Positions 47,006-55,925 are shown, numbered from the stretch's first letter. The stretch is DNA of 64,000 bases from Bacteroidota bacterium (GCA_018267955.1 JAFDXL010000009.1:1018717-1082716), one strand, 5' to 3'. Program-made: numbers and translations. Notes: generated by a model from the sequence alone, not told the origin.

Positions 47006-47198
47006 TTAAAGCAAATGTATATGCCGGTTACTCCTATTGTTATTGACATAGGTTAGGCCAGGACTTGATTCTCGTCAATATAGCGGTTAGTCTATACGCA
47101 AGCTTTTTATGCATTTGATTAACATCAGAACAGCGTCTGACAATCATCAGGAAACACTTTAAGGCTTCGCACTACTTTGCAACCTCAAACTCCTGCAA

Positions 47199-47549
47199 AT
47201 GACAGTACTTACAACATACTTCAGCCAACACTCATACGGCAAACAACACTTAAATATTTTCAGGAGAATGGCACACACCATCATCAGTGATTATTTAAGA
47301 GAGATGAAAGAATACGTAGAAGACAAAGGCTTCCCTCCCTCTTTTGAAGAAATGATGAGTGCAGCTAAAAGACTGGAAAACGATCTTTTACTAAAAGGCG
47401 ATTGGTTGAAGCTTGCCTATAAGAAGGAGAGAGGAAAAGGATCTCCCAGCTTATCAAAGGGCGTAAAAAGAATTATAAAAGGAGCGCTTAACGACTATAT
47501 AAACCGCACAAAAGCAATAACGGCAAATAAACCCAAACAAGTGTTATAG
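47199..47549 (+). CDS. Hypothetical protein (116 residues)
   Basis: Basic, mostly helical, no signal peptide, Lys-rich C-terminus. An internal Met at 24 (MAHTIISDYLREMKEYV) is an alternative start. I do not recognise the family. It opens a run of plus-strand genes leading into the chaperone/usher-like cluster but has no export signal, so it may be a cytoplasmic or regulatory partner, or unrelated. Confidence 0.6.
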   Translation: MTVLTTYFSQHSYGKQHLNIFRRMAHTIISDYLREMKEYVEDKGFPPSFEEMMSAAKRLENDLLLKGDWLKLAYKKERGKGSPSLSKGVKRIIKGALNDYINRTKAITANKPKQVL

Positions 47550-47591
47550 TACTTACCGCATATTGATTCCTTAACTATAAAAAGTACAAAA

Positions 47592-48194
47592 ATGAGCACA
47601 ACAATTAAAGCAGTGGCCGTCAACGAGAGCACCACTAATATTGAAAGGAACGCTATCCGTATCATGTTGCTGAATAATGGAGCGTGTGATCATGTAAAAA
47701 CTTTCCCGCTTGAAACGCATACTAAGAACACCTCCATATTATTGTCCGTATTAAAAGAAGAACTACCACCCTATAAAAAAAATGCCTACCTGGGTATAGG
47801 CTTCGTTTCTTATGAAAATGTCAACCTGATACAGTTCAAGTCTACTTTCAAATCATTCCCTCTAAACCGGGGTGATGAGTTCGTATTCTACTTTGAAGAC
47901 GGGCAAAAACTGGTTTTCAATATGAATTTTGAGAGCAAAAAAGAAGGCCCGTTTTTTAAAAATGAAAGCCTGATAACAGATGAGGAACTTGATCTTTTAA
48001 AAAGAACAGACCTCAAATATTACAAATTGACCAACTGCCAAAAACATATCTCGGTAATCGGTGGCTTTGTGCACCAGGAAAATAATATTCAATATAGCTC
48101 CGAGCGCACCGGTAAAAAATTATTCAAGTTAATGGCTAAGCGCATATTGCTGGCAAGGCGAAGAGTAGAGCTGGCCTGCTGTAACAATTATTAA
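47592..48194 (+). CDS. Hypothetical protein (200 residues)
   Basis: No signal peptide. Predicted mixed alpha/beta, with FYFEDGQKLVFNMNFESKKEG and a C-terminus rich in Lys and Arg (KLFKLMAKRILLARRRVELA). Not recognised. It lies 42 bases after the preceding gene and 23 before a secreted hypothetical protein, so it is probably co-transcribed with the chaperone cluster. Confidence 0.65.
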   Translation: MSTTIKAVAVNESTTNIERNAIRIMLLNNGACDHVKTFPLETHTKNTSILLSVLKEELPPYKKNAYLGIGFVSYENVNLIQFKSTFKSFPLNRGDEFVFYFEDGQKLVFNMNFESKKEGPFFKNESLITDEELDLLKRTDLKYYKLTNCQKHISVIGGFVHQENNIQYSSERTGKKLFKLMAKRILLARRRVELACCNNY

Positions 48195-48217
48195 TACCTA
48201 AACTAAATAATAGAGTT

Positions 48218-48931
48218 ATGAAAAAATTACTCCTCCTTACACTGAGTATAATAACAACGACTGTTGGCATGTGTCAAAAAGCAAATGAAACAGTTGCGAT
48301 TAATTATGTTGATAGCCTCTTTTCTCCCGGAGAACACAAGTTGGAAATACTGGAAAAAAATATCCCTGCAGATCTGAAAGAAATAATAGTGAATTATCGT
48401 AAGGCAATTGCTGATAGCCTACAGTGGTATGATGTGTATTCGCAACAACACAAAAATGAAGTACCCCTACCCTACCATGTAAACTTTGGAATTACCAAAG
48501 CTGACTACGACCGTATGAATACGGAATTCCCGACAGTAAAGATGAAAGTGAAAACTGTAAAAGGAATAACGGTTAATAAATTAAACGGCCAATTGGCATT
48601 AAAGGGTAAGGGCGACTTTACCATACTCGACGAAATAATATTTGACGTGGCTAATAAAAGCTTAATAATCGGGGATCAGCATATCCCCTATACCGGCGAA
48701 ATAAATGAAAGTGAAGGATCAGGCATCGGGGCATGGAATGGTTATGACTGGAAACTGGAGGTTGGCAGCATGGCTGATGTAAAAGCATTCAAAAGTGTTG
48801 ACTACACCATGATAGATTTAAGCATCGGCAAAACGCAGACGGAAAACAAAATCGTTCTGCAATACAAAACCATATACGTAATTGACGGAGATCCCAAAAT
48901 CAATGGCTCACTTACAGCATTTTTGAAATAA
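48218..48931 (+). CDS. Secreted hypothetical protein
   Basis: 237 residues; signal peptide 1-19 (cleavage near GMCQ). The mature protein has a helical N-terminal part (VDSLFSPGEHKLEILEKNIP) and a beta-rich C-terminal half (KVKTVKGITVNKLNGQLALK to VIDGDPKINGSLTAFLK). No known motif. It sits 23 bases upstream of the chaperone gene and is likely in the same transcript, so it may be a periplasmic accessory of that system. Confidence 0.65.
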   Translation: MKKLLLLTLSIITTTVGMCQKANETVAINYVDSLFSPGEHKLEILEKNIPADLKEIIVNYRKAIADSLQWYDVYSQQHKNEVPLPYHVNFGITKADYDRMNTEFPTVKMKVKTVKGITVNKLNGQLALKGKGDFTILDEIIFDVANKSLIIGDQHIPYTGEINESEGSGIGAWNGYDWKLEVGSMADVKAFKSVDYTMIDLSIGKTQTENKIVLQYKTIYVIDGDPKINGSLTAFLK

Positions 48932-48954
48932 CCGTACAACAAAAAACGTATTTT

Positions 48955-49779
48955 ATGTCTGGAATCAGAATTAGAAATATTTCATTATTCGTAGCTATTA
49001 TTACATGCCTGTCATTTACCGCTCATGCCCAAAAAAGTGCTATTTCTATTGGCCCTGCAACGCTATACTTTACTGTAGACAAAGGACAGACTGCTACACA
49101 AACAGTATATATCACCAACAAACTCAGCAAACCATACAGTTTCAGTATTGAGGTTATTGACTGGACGCTTGACTCTAACGGCGATGACCGTTTTTATGAA
49201 CCCAAAACCGTACAAAACTCCTGCGCCGAATGGATAACGCTGGACAAAACATTCGTTGAGATACCGGCTAACTCCAAGGAAGGTATCAACGTAACATTAC
49301 ATGTGCCAGACTCTGCAGATGCTGTAAAAGAAATCAAATGGACGATGTTGCATATTGGTACTAAAGGAGAGAAAAAGGCTCCCAAAAAAACAGGTGAGCT
49401 TGAGTTAGAGCTAACGAAAAGCCTGGCCGTAGGTGTGCGAGTATACCAGGTGCCCCCGGCAAATGTATCGCTTACAAAAAAAATAAAAATGAGATCGTTT
49501 ACAATGCTGCAGGATAGTGCCACCTATAGGATTGATGGCGAAAATACCGGTGATATGATGCTGCGATGCCAATATTCCATTGAGCTGTCTTCAGAAACCG
49601 GTGATAAAATTACTGTTGGCCCTAAACAGGCATTGATGTTGCCGGGCCAAAAAAGATATATCGATCTGCAAATACCCAAAACATTGCCCAAAGGTAAGTA
49701 CATAGCCACTGCGCTTATTGAACCGGGAGATGATGATGTGCCTTTGGAAGCATCAGAAATGACAATTGAAGTAAAATAA
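48955..49779 (+). CDS. PapD-like periplasmic chaperone
   Basis: 274 residues; signal peptide 1-25 (cleavage after AHA). The N-terminal Ig-like domain (about 28-135) has the pilus-chaperone pattern ISIGPATLYFTVDKGQTATQ, VYITNKLSKPYSFSIEV and FVEIPANSKEGINVTLHV, then a second beta-sandwich (about 165-272, QALMLPGQKRYIDLQIP). Pilus chaperones hold subunits in the periplasm by donor-strand complementation. It is followed 2 bases later by the first small subunit gene. Similarity is at the pattern level; a WxL-interacting-like or other Ig fold is an alternative. Confidence 0.6.
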   Translation: MSGIRIRNISLFVAIITCLSFTAHAQKSAISIGPATLYFTVDKGQTATQTVYITNKLSKPYSFSIEVIDWTLDSNGDDRFYEPKTVQNSCAEWITLDKTFVEIPANSKEGINVTLHVPDSADAVKEIKWTMLHIGTKGEKKAPKKTGELELELTKSLAVGVRVYQVPPANVSLTKKIKMRSFTMLQDSATYRIDGENTGDMMLRCQYSIELSSETGDKITVGPKQALMLPGQKRYIDLQIPKTLPKGKYIATALIEPGDDDVPLEASEMTIEVK

Positions 49780-49781
49780 GT

Positions 49782-50261
49782 ATGAAACAAAAAATGCGTC
49801 AGCTGTTTTTGGTTGCCTTGATTTTGATCCCGGCTTTGTCGAGGGCACAGGCAGACGCAGATAATAGTTTTCACATAACATTGAATACACCTTTGATTAC
49901 CAGCTATTCAAATATAGATGAGGTATTGGCGCCCAGGGTGCTTCAAAATGCCATTGAATTAACGCTAACTCAAAAGGGATACACCAGGAATATTATGGCA
50001 AGCATTAACTACACGGGCATATCACAAACAGATATTGCGCCGAATTGGATATCCTTAAAACTGAGGAGCGTTAACTCCTCGAATGTTATTATATATCAGC
50101 CTCAGGTAAATTTATCGCTGTCACCAATCTTGCTTTCTACCCTGCCAGCTTCCTCCGGCAACGAAAATATCATCCTGGTATATGACCTCGTAATTAACCC
50201 GTCAAATATATTCCTGTTCACAGGCAATATCAACTATTCTATTGCATTTTCAATTCAATGA
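49782..50261 (+). CDS. Small exported subunit-like protein 1
   Basis: 159 residues; signal peptide 1-22 (cleavage after SRA). The mature part is all beta, with SFHITLNTPLITSYSNIDE, RNIMASINYTGIS and a C-terminal strand GNINYSIAFSIQ. The layout (N-terminal beta-strand, central F/Y...G turn, end strand G.Y.(Y/G).I.F) matches the two other small proteins in the cluster. It starts 2 bases after the chaperone gene and overlaps the next by 4 bases. Likely a minor subunit or adaptor of a surface fibre (inference). Confidence 0.55.
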   Translation: MKQKMRQLFLVALILIPALSRAQADADNSFHITLNTPLITSYSNIDEVLAPRVLQNAIELTLTQKGYTRNIMASINYTGISQTDIAPNWISLKLRSVNSSNVIIYQPQVNLSLSPILLSTLPASSGNENIILVYDLVINPSNIFLFTGNINYSIAFSIQ

Positions 50262-50761
50262 TCATGAAGAAGTTTACATTAGTTATGTTGTTGTTCCCTT
50301 TATATTCATCGGCACAACCCTTTCCGGGGCATCAAACCACAGTATCAATTCAGGGTACCATACAAATGCCATCGATGGTAAGTATAAATGTAATCTCTGC
50401 AATTCAATCCATATCAATAAACAGTTTTGAAGAAATCACTTCAGGAAAAATCTATCCATCTTTTTTTCAGCTTCATGTAAAAAGCAACAAAGCATGGACT
50501 GTCAGTGCAATGACCAGTGCACAGCATCTATCTTCCATTACAACTGCCGGCACGCAAAAGATCCCGGCCAATATCCTTAGTTTAAAGGCAGAACCAGGCA
50601 ATGATTTTGTTCATTTGTCAAATCAACCGGTCGCACTTTTCCATAACGTCAATAATCAAATCGACAATACTTACAAAGTAGATTTAAAAATAGATGGCCT
50701 GCTCAATTACTACGGCGGCGAGTATACCTACAATATAATATTTATCGTCTCGGCGCGCTAA
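50258..50761 (+). CDS. Small exported subunit-like protein 2
   Basis: 167 residues; signal peptide 1-20. All-beta mature part with VSIQGTIQMPSMVSINVISA, ISINSFEEITSGKIYP, FFQLHVKSNKAWTVSAMTSA and last strand GEYTYNIIFIVSAR. This resembles DUF4402-type and spore-coat-U-like subunits (x-L-x-V-x-S-N-x-x-W-x-V motif). Overlaps the previous gene by 4 bases (ATGA). A long 827-base gap follows before the third subunit. Confidence 0.58.
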   Translation: MIMKKFTLVMLLFPLYSSAQPFPGHQTTVSIQGTIQMPSMVSINVISAIQSISINSFEEITSGKIYPSFFQLHVKSNKAWTVSAMTSAQHLSSITTAGTQKIPANILSLKAEPGNDFVHLSNQPVALFHNVNNQIDNTYKVDLKIDGLLNYYGGEYTYNIIFIVSAR

Positions 50762-51588
50762 GAGCTGCTACAAAAAAAGACTACGCAAAGTCTAACCTGG
50801 AATATAACCGGCCATAAATATTACCGGGGCTAAGTAAACAACACTGTTTATTTTGCTCCGTTTTAAATTTTAAGCCCTTCCTGGCAATGTTTTAATTTAA
50901 AACAATAGCTTTGTTTTCAAATTGAACACATCTATCAGCCATTTTTTCACCTAAAAATCATATCAATTTAACACCAGGTGAAGGCTATATTGCCATTCAC
51001 ATTTTTCAGGTAAAAGCTACATGCTTTTCGGTGAGCAATTTATTTTGTGGATTTCCTGTTACATCCGGTGCATAACTCCATTGGAATATTTCAATTCATA
51101 CAAATTTACCCGAATTGGAAATACCATTTATACAAGACACCATTTGAGCGTTTAGTTTCATGCCGCTAAAACATGCTATAGACAATGCTTTCAGCCGACC
51201 TAGAAGGACATAAGGAGCTGGGTACCGTAATATTATTAGCCCTGCCAAAAATGGACATACTGATGTTGATAAAGAACGTTCTGCGTTTTGCAAAAGTTCA
51301 TTAATGCGTGTTTTTAAATCAGGAAAAGCGCCTCTTTTTTATTTAAACATCCTTCGAATAAATCCCCTGAAACCCTATCCCGTATTGTGTCCTATGTAAA
51401 TAGACATTTCTTATCGGAAGAATAATAAATGAACAGAAGCACCATTCAACGATGTTTCTTTTAATCGTTACTAATTTGTTTATAACTGCAGTAAACTACC
51501 GTCTTGTTTTGATGGAAGTTTGTGTCATCAAGGCTTTGAAACACAAATTTTAAACAACATTAAAAAACAAAATTAAAAATTGCCAATT
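50762..51588 (+). other. Long non-coding leader of the major subunit gene
   Basis: No convincing gene on either strand. The DNA is AT-rich. Near the 3' end, 51509-51547 can form an H-type pseudoknot: TTGATG (51509-51514) pairs with CATCAA (51526-51531), and TTTGTGT (51519-51525) with ACACAAA (51541-51547). The order a-b-a'-b' gives loops of 4, 0 and 9 bases. This lies 41 bases before the start codon at 51589 and suggests an independently controlled transcript. Confidence 0.4.
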
Positions 51589-52179
51589 ATGAAAAAGCTA
51601 ACATTAACAGCTGCTATTCTATTTGCAGCTATCAGTATGGTAAAAGCTCAAGCAAATGCTAACAGTGAAGTTCCCGGAACAGTGGATAATACCACATTAG
51701 TAGGATCATTGGGTATCACAGATATGATTGACCTCGTACCTGAATACCAGGTTGCAGGTAATAACGCCGACACATGGAGCGAATTCGAAAATGGCCTTAA
51801 CTTCCTGGAAGCATGGCCAAACACACCGGTAGGTGGTAACGATATCGAGTTCCGTATCTCAGCAACTCGTCACTTCCATGCAAGTGTAAAAGGTGCAACT
51901 TTCACAAGAATAGGTGGCGGCGATCCCGGTTTGCCAGCAAGCAGCTTCAAATGGTTAGTGTACAGCTATAGCACAATTCCTGGTGGCGCTGCAGAAAACG
52001 GCTTCGGTACAGGCAATGGCGCAGCACTGTCTACTTCTGCCCAAAACTTCCTGCAAGGTGACGGCTGCTACAACAAACTGTTTATTACCCGTCTTTCTTT
52101 GAACCCAGGTGCTGCTTATGGCCATCTTGGAGGTACCTATCAAGGCAACATTATGGTTACCGGTACATTAGCTCCATAA
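51589..52179 (+). CDS. Putative major surface subunit
   Basis: 196 residues from ATG at 51589 (MKKLTLTAAILFAAISMVKA is the signal peptide); the frame opens at a TTG three codons earlier. The mature protein has LVGSLGITDMIDLVPEYQV, FENGLNFLEAWPN, IEFRISATRHFHASVKGATF and an end strand GTYQGNIMVTGTLAP. It is Gly, Ala and Asn rich and has just one Cys. Pattern matches the other small proteins and the pseudogene at 7449. Its own leader and strong terminator suggest high expression, as for a major fibre subunit. Function is inferred, not recognised. Confidence 0.6.
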   Translation: MKKLTLTAAILFAAISMVKAQANANSEVPGTVDNTTLVGSLGITDMIDLVPEYQVAGNNADTWSEFENGLNFLEAWPNTPVGGNDIEFRISATRHFHASVKGATFTRIGGGDPGLPASSFKWLVYSYSTIPGGAAENGFGTGNGAALSTSAQNFLQGDGCYNKLFITRLSLNPGAAYGHLGGTYQGNIMVTGTLAP

Positions 52180-52218
52180 TACACAACTATAGCTGTAGCT
52201 AATAGCTGATGATAATGT

Positions 52219-52253
52219 TAAACCCTTCCCCGTAAGGAAGGGTTTACTTTTTT
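52219..52253 (+). terminator. Strong terminator between subunit and usher-like genes
   Basis: TAAACCCTTCC, loop CCGTAA, GGAAGGGTTTA, then CTTTTTT. Perfect 11-bp stem with U-tract on the plus strand. It ends the subunit transcript 22 bases before the usher-like gene, so the large gene is made by read-through or from a promoter inside this short gap. Confidence 0.88.
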
Positions 52254-52274
52254 AAAAATGTACATTTTTTAGTA

Positions 52275-55076
52275 ATGATATCATTTTTGAAACATATCAA
52301 ATTCACTACTTCTATTTTGTTTTGCATCTTATTCATAAGTGCAGAAGCAGCCGATGTGGATCATTGTAAATTTTTTGAGGTTCATTATAAAGATTCATTA
52401 GTAGCTAAAAATGAGACCAACATCCTTTATAATACTATCAAAATAAACAACCCCAACCGCAAGTTCATCAGGCTGGGAATTACTGTTAAGATTCCGTCGG
52501 GCTGGAAACTTTTATCCAAAGATTCTCTTTTATCCGGCAGAGAAATATTCTGCACCCTTCAACCCAACAGCACCAGGAGTATTCCTTTAAATTTATTAAA
52601 ACTTCCAAAAACACGGGCGTCCTGGGATAGCATTAAAATATCAGTCCGCGTACCAGACGTTACCGACCAGCATGTTTATTATTATCACCTAAAACCAGAA
52701 GCTGATCCTAAGTTTACAGCCGAGTATATTACTGAAGACCTTTTATTTAGTGAGCGCCCAGACTCTGTGCAATTAAGCGTTCATTTAAAAAACACGGGCA
52801 ATATCAATGATACATACACATTGCAATGGCAGAATCAAAATCTGCTCGTAAACGACAAGAATATTATAAAGCTTGATCCGGGCAGGGATACTATTTATAA
52901 CTGGGCATTGAAATTATCTGCTTCGCAATGGCAAAACATCTGTCATGAAAATATTGCCTTATGCGTTAAGGGCAGTGGTATGAACTCTTACACCCACTTG
53001 TATAAATTAAGCAGGCCCAGGCACAATATCAAAGAGAACCCATCGCCTTATTCATTAATACCTCTTACTATAGAAGGCGGAATGATCAATCAAAATAACC
53101 GGCTTAACTATTATGGCGCTGCGAGAGGTGATATCCACTTTGGCAATAGAAATGATCTGAGATTTTATTATAAAAGCAAACAATTTGGTACCGAAGTTTA
53201 CGGCATCCAGCAAAACATGTATCTCGTGGATTATATATACCACGACTGGAAATTCTCCGCAGGTACGATACAACCTATACAACGCTATTTTCTAAGTAAC
53301 GGACGTGGATTTGGCATTAGCCACAATTTCAATCACAACGTCGAGGTGGCTGTTACAGCAAATCTCAGGGATCGCAATTTCTATTATTCAAGCAATAACT
53401 TCTCCACACAGGTAAGGTACCAACTGGGAAAAATAGGATGTACGAATATTATAAGCACCAATTTCGATGACCAAAACCATCTAAATGGCTATGTATTATC
53501 TGGTAACGCACAATTATTAAATACCCAAAAAGTAGTCCTGTCTATCCAGGCAGGAACCGGCCTATCTCAAAAAACAAAGGATGTGGAAGGGGTTAAAAAA
53601 CAAACATGGGGCTTAACCGGTGGTTATAAGTTTTCATTCCGGCAGTATAATAATTGGACGATTAATTCGAGTGTAGAATACTATGACAAGAATTTTCCCG
53701 GCATCAATAATGGCATGATGGTTCAGATGCACCAGATAGCTCGCGAATTCAATAAGAAATTCGCGGGCATATTTTATTCTTCAAGTTTTTTAAATACCAG
53801 GTACTATACGGATACGCTGTATAACACAGATATGCTGAAGTACAATAGTGAGCGGTTTGGTGTAAACGCAGGTTTAAAAGACACGCGGAACAGTCTTATG
53901 ATTTCTACAGGTTTGCTAAATGAAGGCGGAATAGGCAGCCAAACAGACCTCAACAATATGGCATTCTTTGACGTGAATTATTCTTACCAGAAGGATAAAA
54001 AGATTTCGGTGTTGTTAAATTCTCAGAATGCTTTTAAAAATAACGTCGGTAGTAATCATGCAAGCGTATTTGTTACTAGTACCATGGCTTCAATTAATGT
54101 TGGCTGGCCCGGTGTAATGGCAACATATACCCGTAAACCGGTTTTAAGTTATGATGGCCCGGCCCAAAATGTAAAGAGTTATGATGTTACGTTGTGCGGA
54201 GGGCCTTTCATGAAATTCAATTTCTTCAAAAGTAGGCTAAGTGGCATGGTGAAGTTCCAGGTTTCCAAATCTGTTTATGATCAGATTGTAAGATCGTCTG
54301 TGGTTGGCAGCGTTAATTATTTGAATGATAAAATTGGAACTTCGATACAGCTCTCCGGAAATATTCCCACAAGTAACATCCTGACCAATGGCCACCAATT
54401 GCCGATTACAGAAGAGAAATTTCTGACATTATCTATATCCAAACAACTCAACGTACCGGTTATTACCAAGAGAAAATTGTATACGATGACTCTGGTATTG
54501 TTTAATGACCATAACAATAACGGCTTGCTGGATGCAAAAGAAGAATTATTGAAAGATGTACAAATATTGGTCAACGGGAATGAAATTCTGCTAACCGATA
54601 AAAAAGGGGAAGCCCGGTACATGAATATTACAAAGGGCAATTATGCTATCGAGCTAAATACGATTCAATCCAAAGGACTGGTACCGGTAAATGGAATACT
54701 TCAATCTGTTTCCTTACAAAAGAACACTACGATAGCTATACCGTACAAAAAAGGCACCGTTGTTTCAGGTAAAATCAGGATAATCCGGGATTCCTATAGT
54801 AAAACCAAGTTTACTGCAGACGGAATAAAAGTGATCGCAGTCGATACGTCCGGAAAGATTTACAGTACAGTAACAGATCTGGCAGGAGACTATTCATTTA
54901 GTTTGCCGGCTGGTATTTATACGATCGCATTAAATCCACAGGCTTTTGAAGGCAGTGATTTCATTCCGGATAAGCTGTCTTACAAAATTGATTTATTTAA
55001 AAACAATGAAGATAAAACCGGTTTTACGATCACGCAAAAGCCACGTAAAGTAGAATTTCTAAAACGGATTAAATAG
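52275..55076 (+). CDS. Large outer-membrane protein, usher-like
   Basis: 933 residues; signal peptide about 1-25 (cleavage after AEA). Two N-terminal Ig-like domains (about 30-145, TIKINNPNRKFIRLGITVKI; and 150-250, VQLSVHLKNTGNINDTYTLQ) precede a long stretch of amphipathic strands (about 262-730, many Asn/Tyr turns) that looks like a large beta-barrel. At the C-terminus are an SdrD-like domain (about 736-815, LVLFNDHNNNGLLDAKEELL) and a carboxypeptidase-like domain (about 818-915). Domain order (periplasmic N-domain, barrel, two C-terminal beta-sandwiches) parallels pilus ushers, and the gene follows a PapD-like chaperone and subunits. No usher signature could be confirmed by eye. An unrelated export barrel is possible. 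Confidence 0.5.
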   Translation: MISFLKHIKFTTSILFCILFISAEAADVDHCKFFEVHYKDSLVAKNETNILYNTIKINNPNRKFIRLGITVKIPSGWKLLSKDSLLSGREIFCTLQPNSTRSIPLNLLKLPKTRASWDSIKISVRVPDVTDQHVYYYHLKPEADPKFTAEYITEDLLFSERPDSVQLSVHLKNTGNINDTYTLQWQNQNLLVNDKNIIKLDPGRDTIYNWALKLSASQWQNICHENIALCVKGSGMNSYTHLYKLSRPRHNIKENPSPYSLIPLTIEGGMINQNNRLNYYGAARGDIHFGNRNDLRFYYKSKQFGTEVYGIQQNMYLVDYIYHDWKFSAGTIQPIQRYFLSNGRGFGISHNFNHNVEVAVTANLRDRNFYYSSNNFSTQVRYQLGKIGCTNIISTNFDDQNHLNGYVLSGNAQLLNTQKVVLSIQAGTGLSQKTKDVEGVKKQTWGLTGGYKFSFRQYNNWTINSSVEYYDKNFPGINNGMMVQMHQIAREFNKKFAGIFYSSSFLNTRYYTDTLYNTDMLKYNSERFGVNAGLKDTRNSLMISTGLLNEGGIGSQTDLNNMAFFDVNYSYQKDKKISVLLNSQNAFKNNVGSNHASVFVTSTMASINVGWPGVMATYTRKPVLSYDGPAQNVKSYDVTLCGGPFMKFNFFKSRLSGMVKFQVSKSVYDQIVRSSVVGSVNYLNDKIGTSIQLSGNIPTSNILTNGHQLPITEEKFLTLSISKQLNVPVITKRKLYTMTLVLFNDHNNNGLLDAKEELLKDVQILVNGNEILLTDKKGEARYMNITKGNYAIELNTIQSKGLVPVNGILQSVSLQKNTTIAIPYKKGTVVSGKIRIIRDSYSKTKFTADGIKVIAVDTSGKIYSTVTDLAGDYSFSLPAGIYTIALNPQAFEGSDFIPDKLSYKIDLFKNNEDKTGFTITQKPRKVEFLKRIK

Positions 55077-55127
55077 CAATTCAGTATTTACAATGATAAA
55101 ATATAGCAACCAACAAAATTATAAACA

Positions 55128-55190
55128 ATGCAAAAGACCACACTATTCATTGCCATACTGGCCTGCATTATTATAGCAGTGAGCATTTAA
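55128..55190 (+). CDS. Hydrophobic 20-codon ORF (doubtful)
   Basis: MQKTTLFIAILACIIIAVSI then TAA. It reads like a signal peptide or single membrane helix. The same frame resumes with 38 codons from ATG 55236 to the stop at 55350. The two may be fragments of a broken small membrane protein or independent micro-proteins. Nothing else is seen in the gap 55077-55475. Confidence 0.25.
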   Translation: MQKTTLFIAILACIIIAVSI

Positions 55191-55475
55191 ACAGCAACAC
55201 TGTATCTGCAAAATAACGACAACAAAAAAGCAAACATGATGAGATCAATACATCTTGCATCCATTGGCCTGATGCTACGTGCATACTTCGCTGCAGCATT
55301 TGTAGTTATATACATAAAACACCTCACCTCTATGTACATTTTATCAGCTTAAGCCTGACTACAAAGTGTCTGTCAACCACCATATTTAAGTAGCTGACAA
55401 GAATCAAGTAGCGGTCTAATCTTAGTCATGTGAAGTAACTGTACACACTAATAAGTTTGTATAAAAGCAAACATT

Positions 55476-55925
55476 ATGAGCAACAGCATTATCAAGTTTC
55501 GAACAATTAGCCTTACAGCGATAGCCATTGCACTGATGGCATTGATACCATCCTGTAAGAAATCATCTAATGATGACGATAACAATATCACCCCCAGCCA
55601 GAATATCTTTTCCGGCATTTACTACGGAACATTTAGCAAGGGTAGTTTTAGCGAGGCAGATACCATTGTAATACCTACGACCACCTCTTCGGATATAGTA
55701 ATGAATTCACGCACCGAACGTGGATCTGTATACAGCATTAAAGCCACTACCGATGGAAGCAATTTTACAATTCCCTCCCAGTCGGTGACCGTTGCAACAT
55801 TGGGCGGAACTTACACTGTGACAGGCACCGGTACATTATCCAATTCAAATCTTGTTATCAAATATATCTTTGTAACATCAGCAGGTTCCAGCAGTAACTG
55901 GACATTCACTGGCACTAAGCAATAG
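55476..55925 (+). CDS. Small lipoprotein of unknown function
   Basis: 149 residues. Lipoprotein signal with lipobox IPSC (Cys about 26), then KKSSNDDDNN, a typical Bacteroidota outer-surface lipoprotein export stretch. The mature part is beta-rich and Ser/Thr-rich (SGIYYGTFSKGSFSEADTIV, GGTYTVTGTGTLSNSNLVIK), like small lipocalin-type or fibre-capping proteins. No assigned family. It stands 399 bases after the usher-like gene and may or may not belong to the system. Confidence 0.75.
   Translation: MSNSIIKFRTISLTAIAIALMALIPSCKKSSNDDDNNITPSQNIFSGIYYGTFSKGSFSEADTIVIPTTTSSDIVMNSRTERGSVYSIKATTDGSNFTIPSQSVTVATLGGTYTVTGTGTLSNSNLVIKYIFVTSAGSSSNWTFTGTKQ

Noticed and set aside
51096-51293. 65-codon frame on the minus strand within the long gap before the major subunit
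   Set aside because: No recognisable features, composition is not protein-like, and it faces against the cluster. Treated as non-coding.
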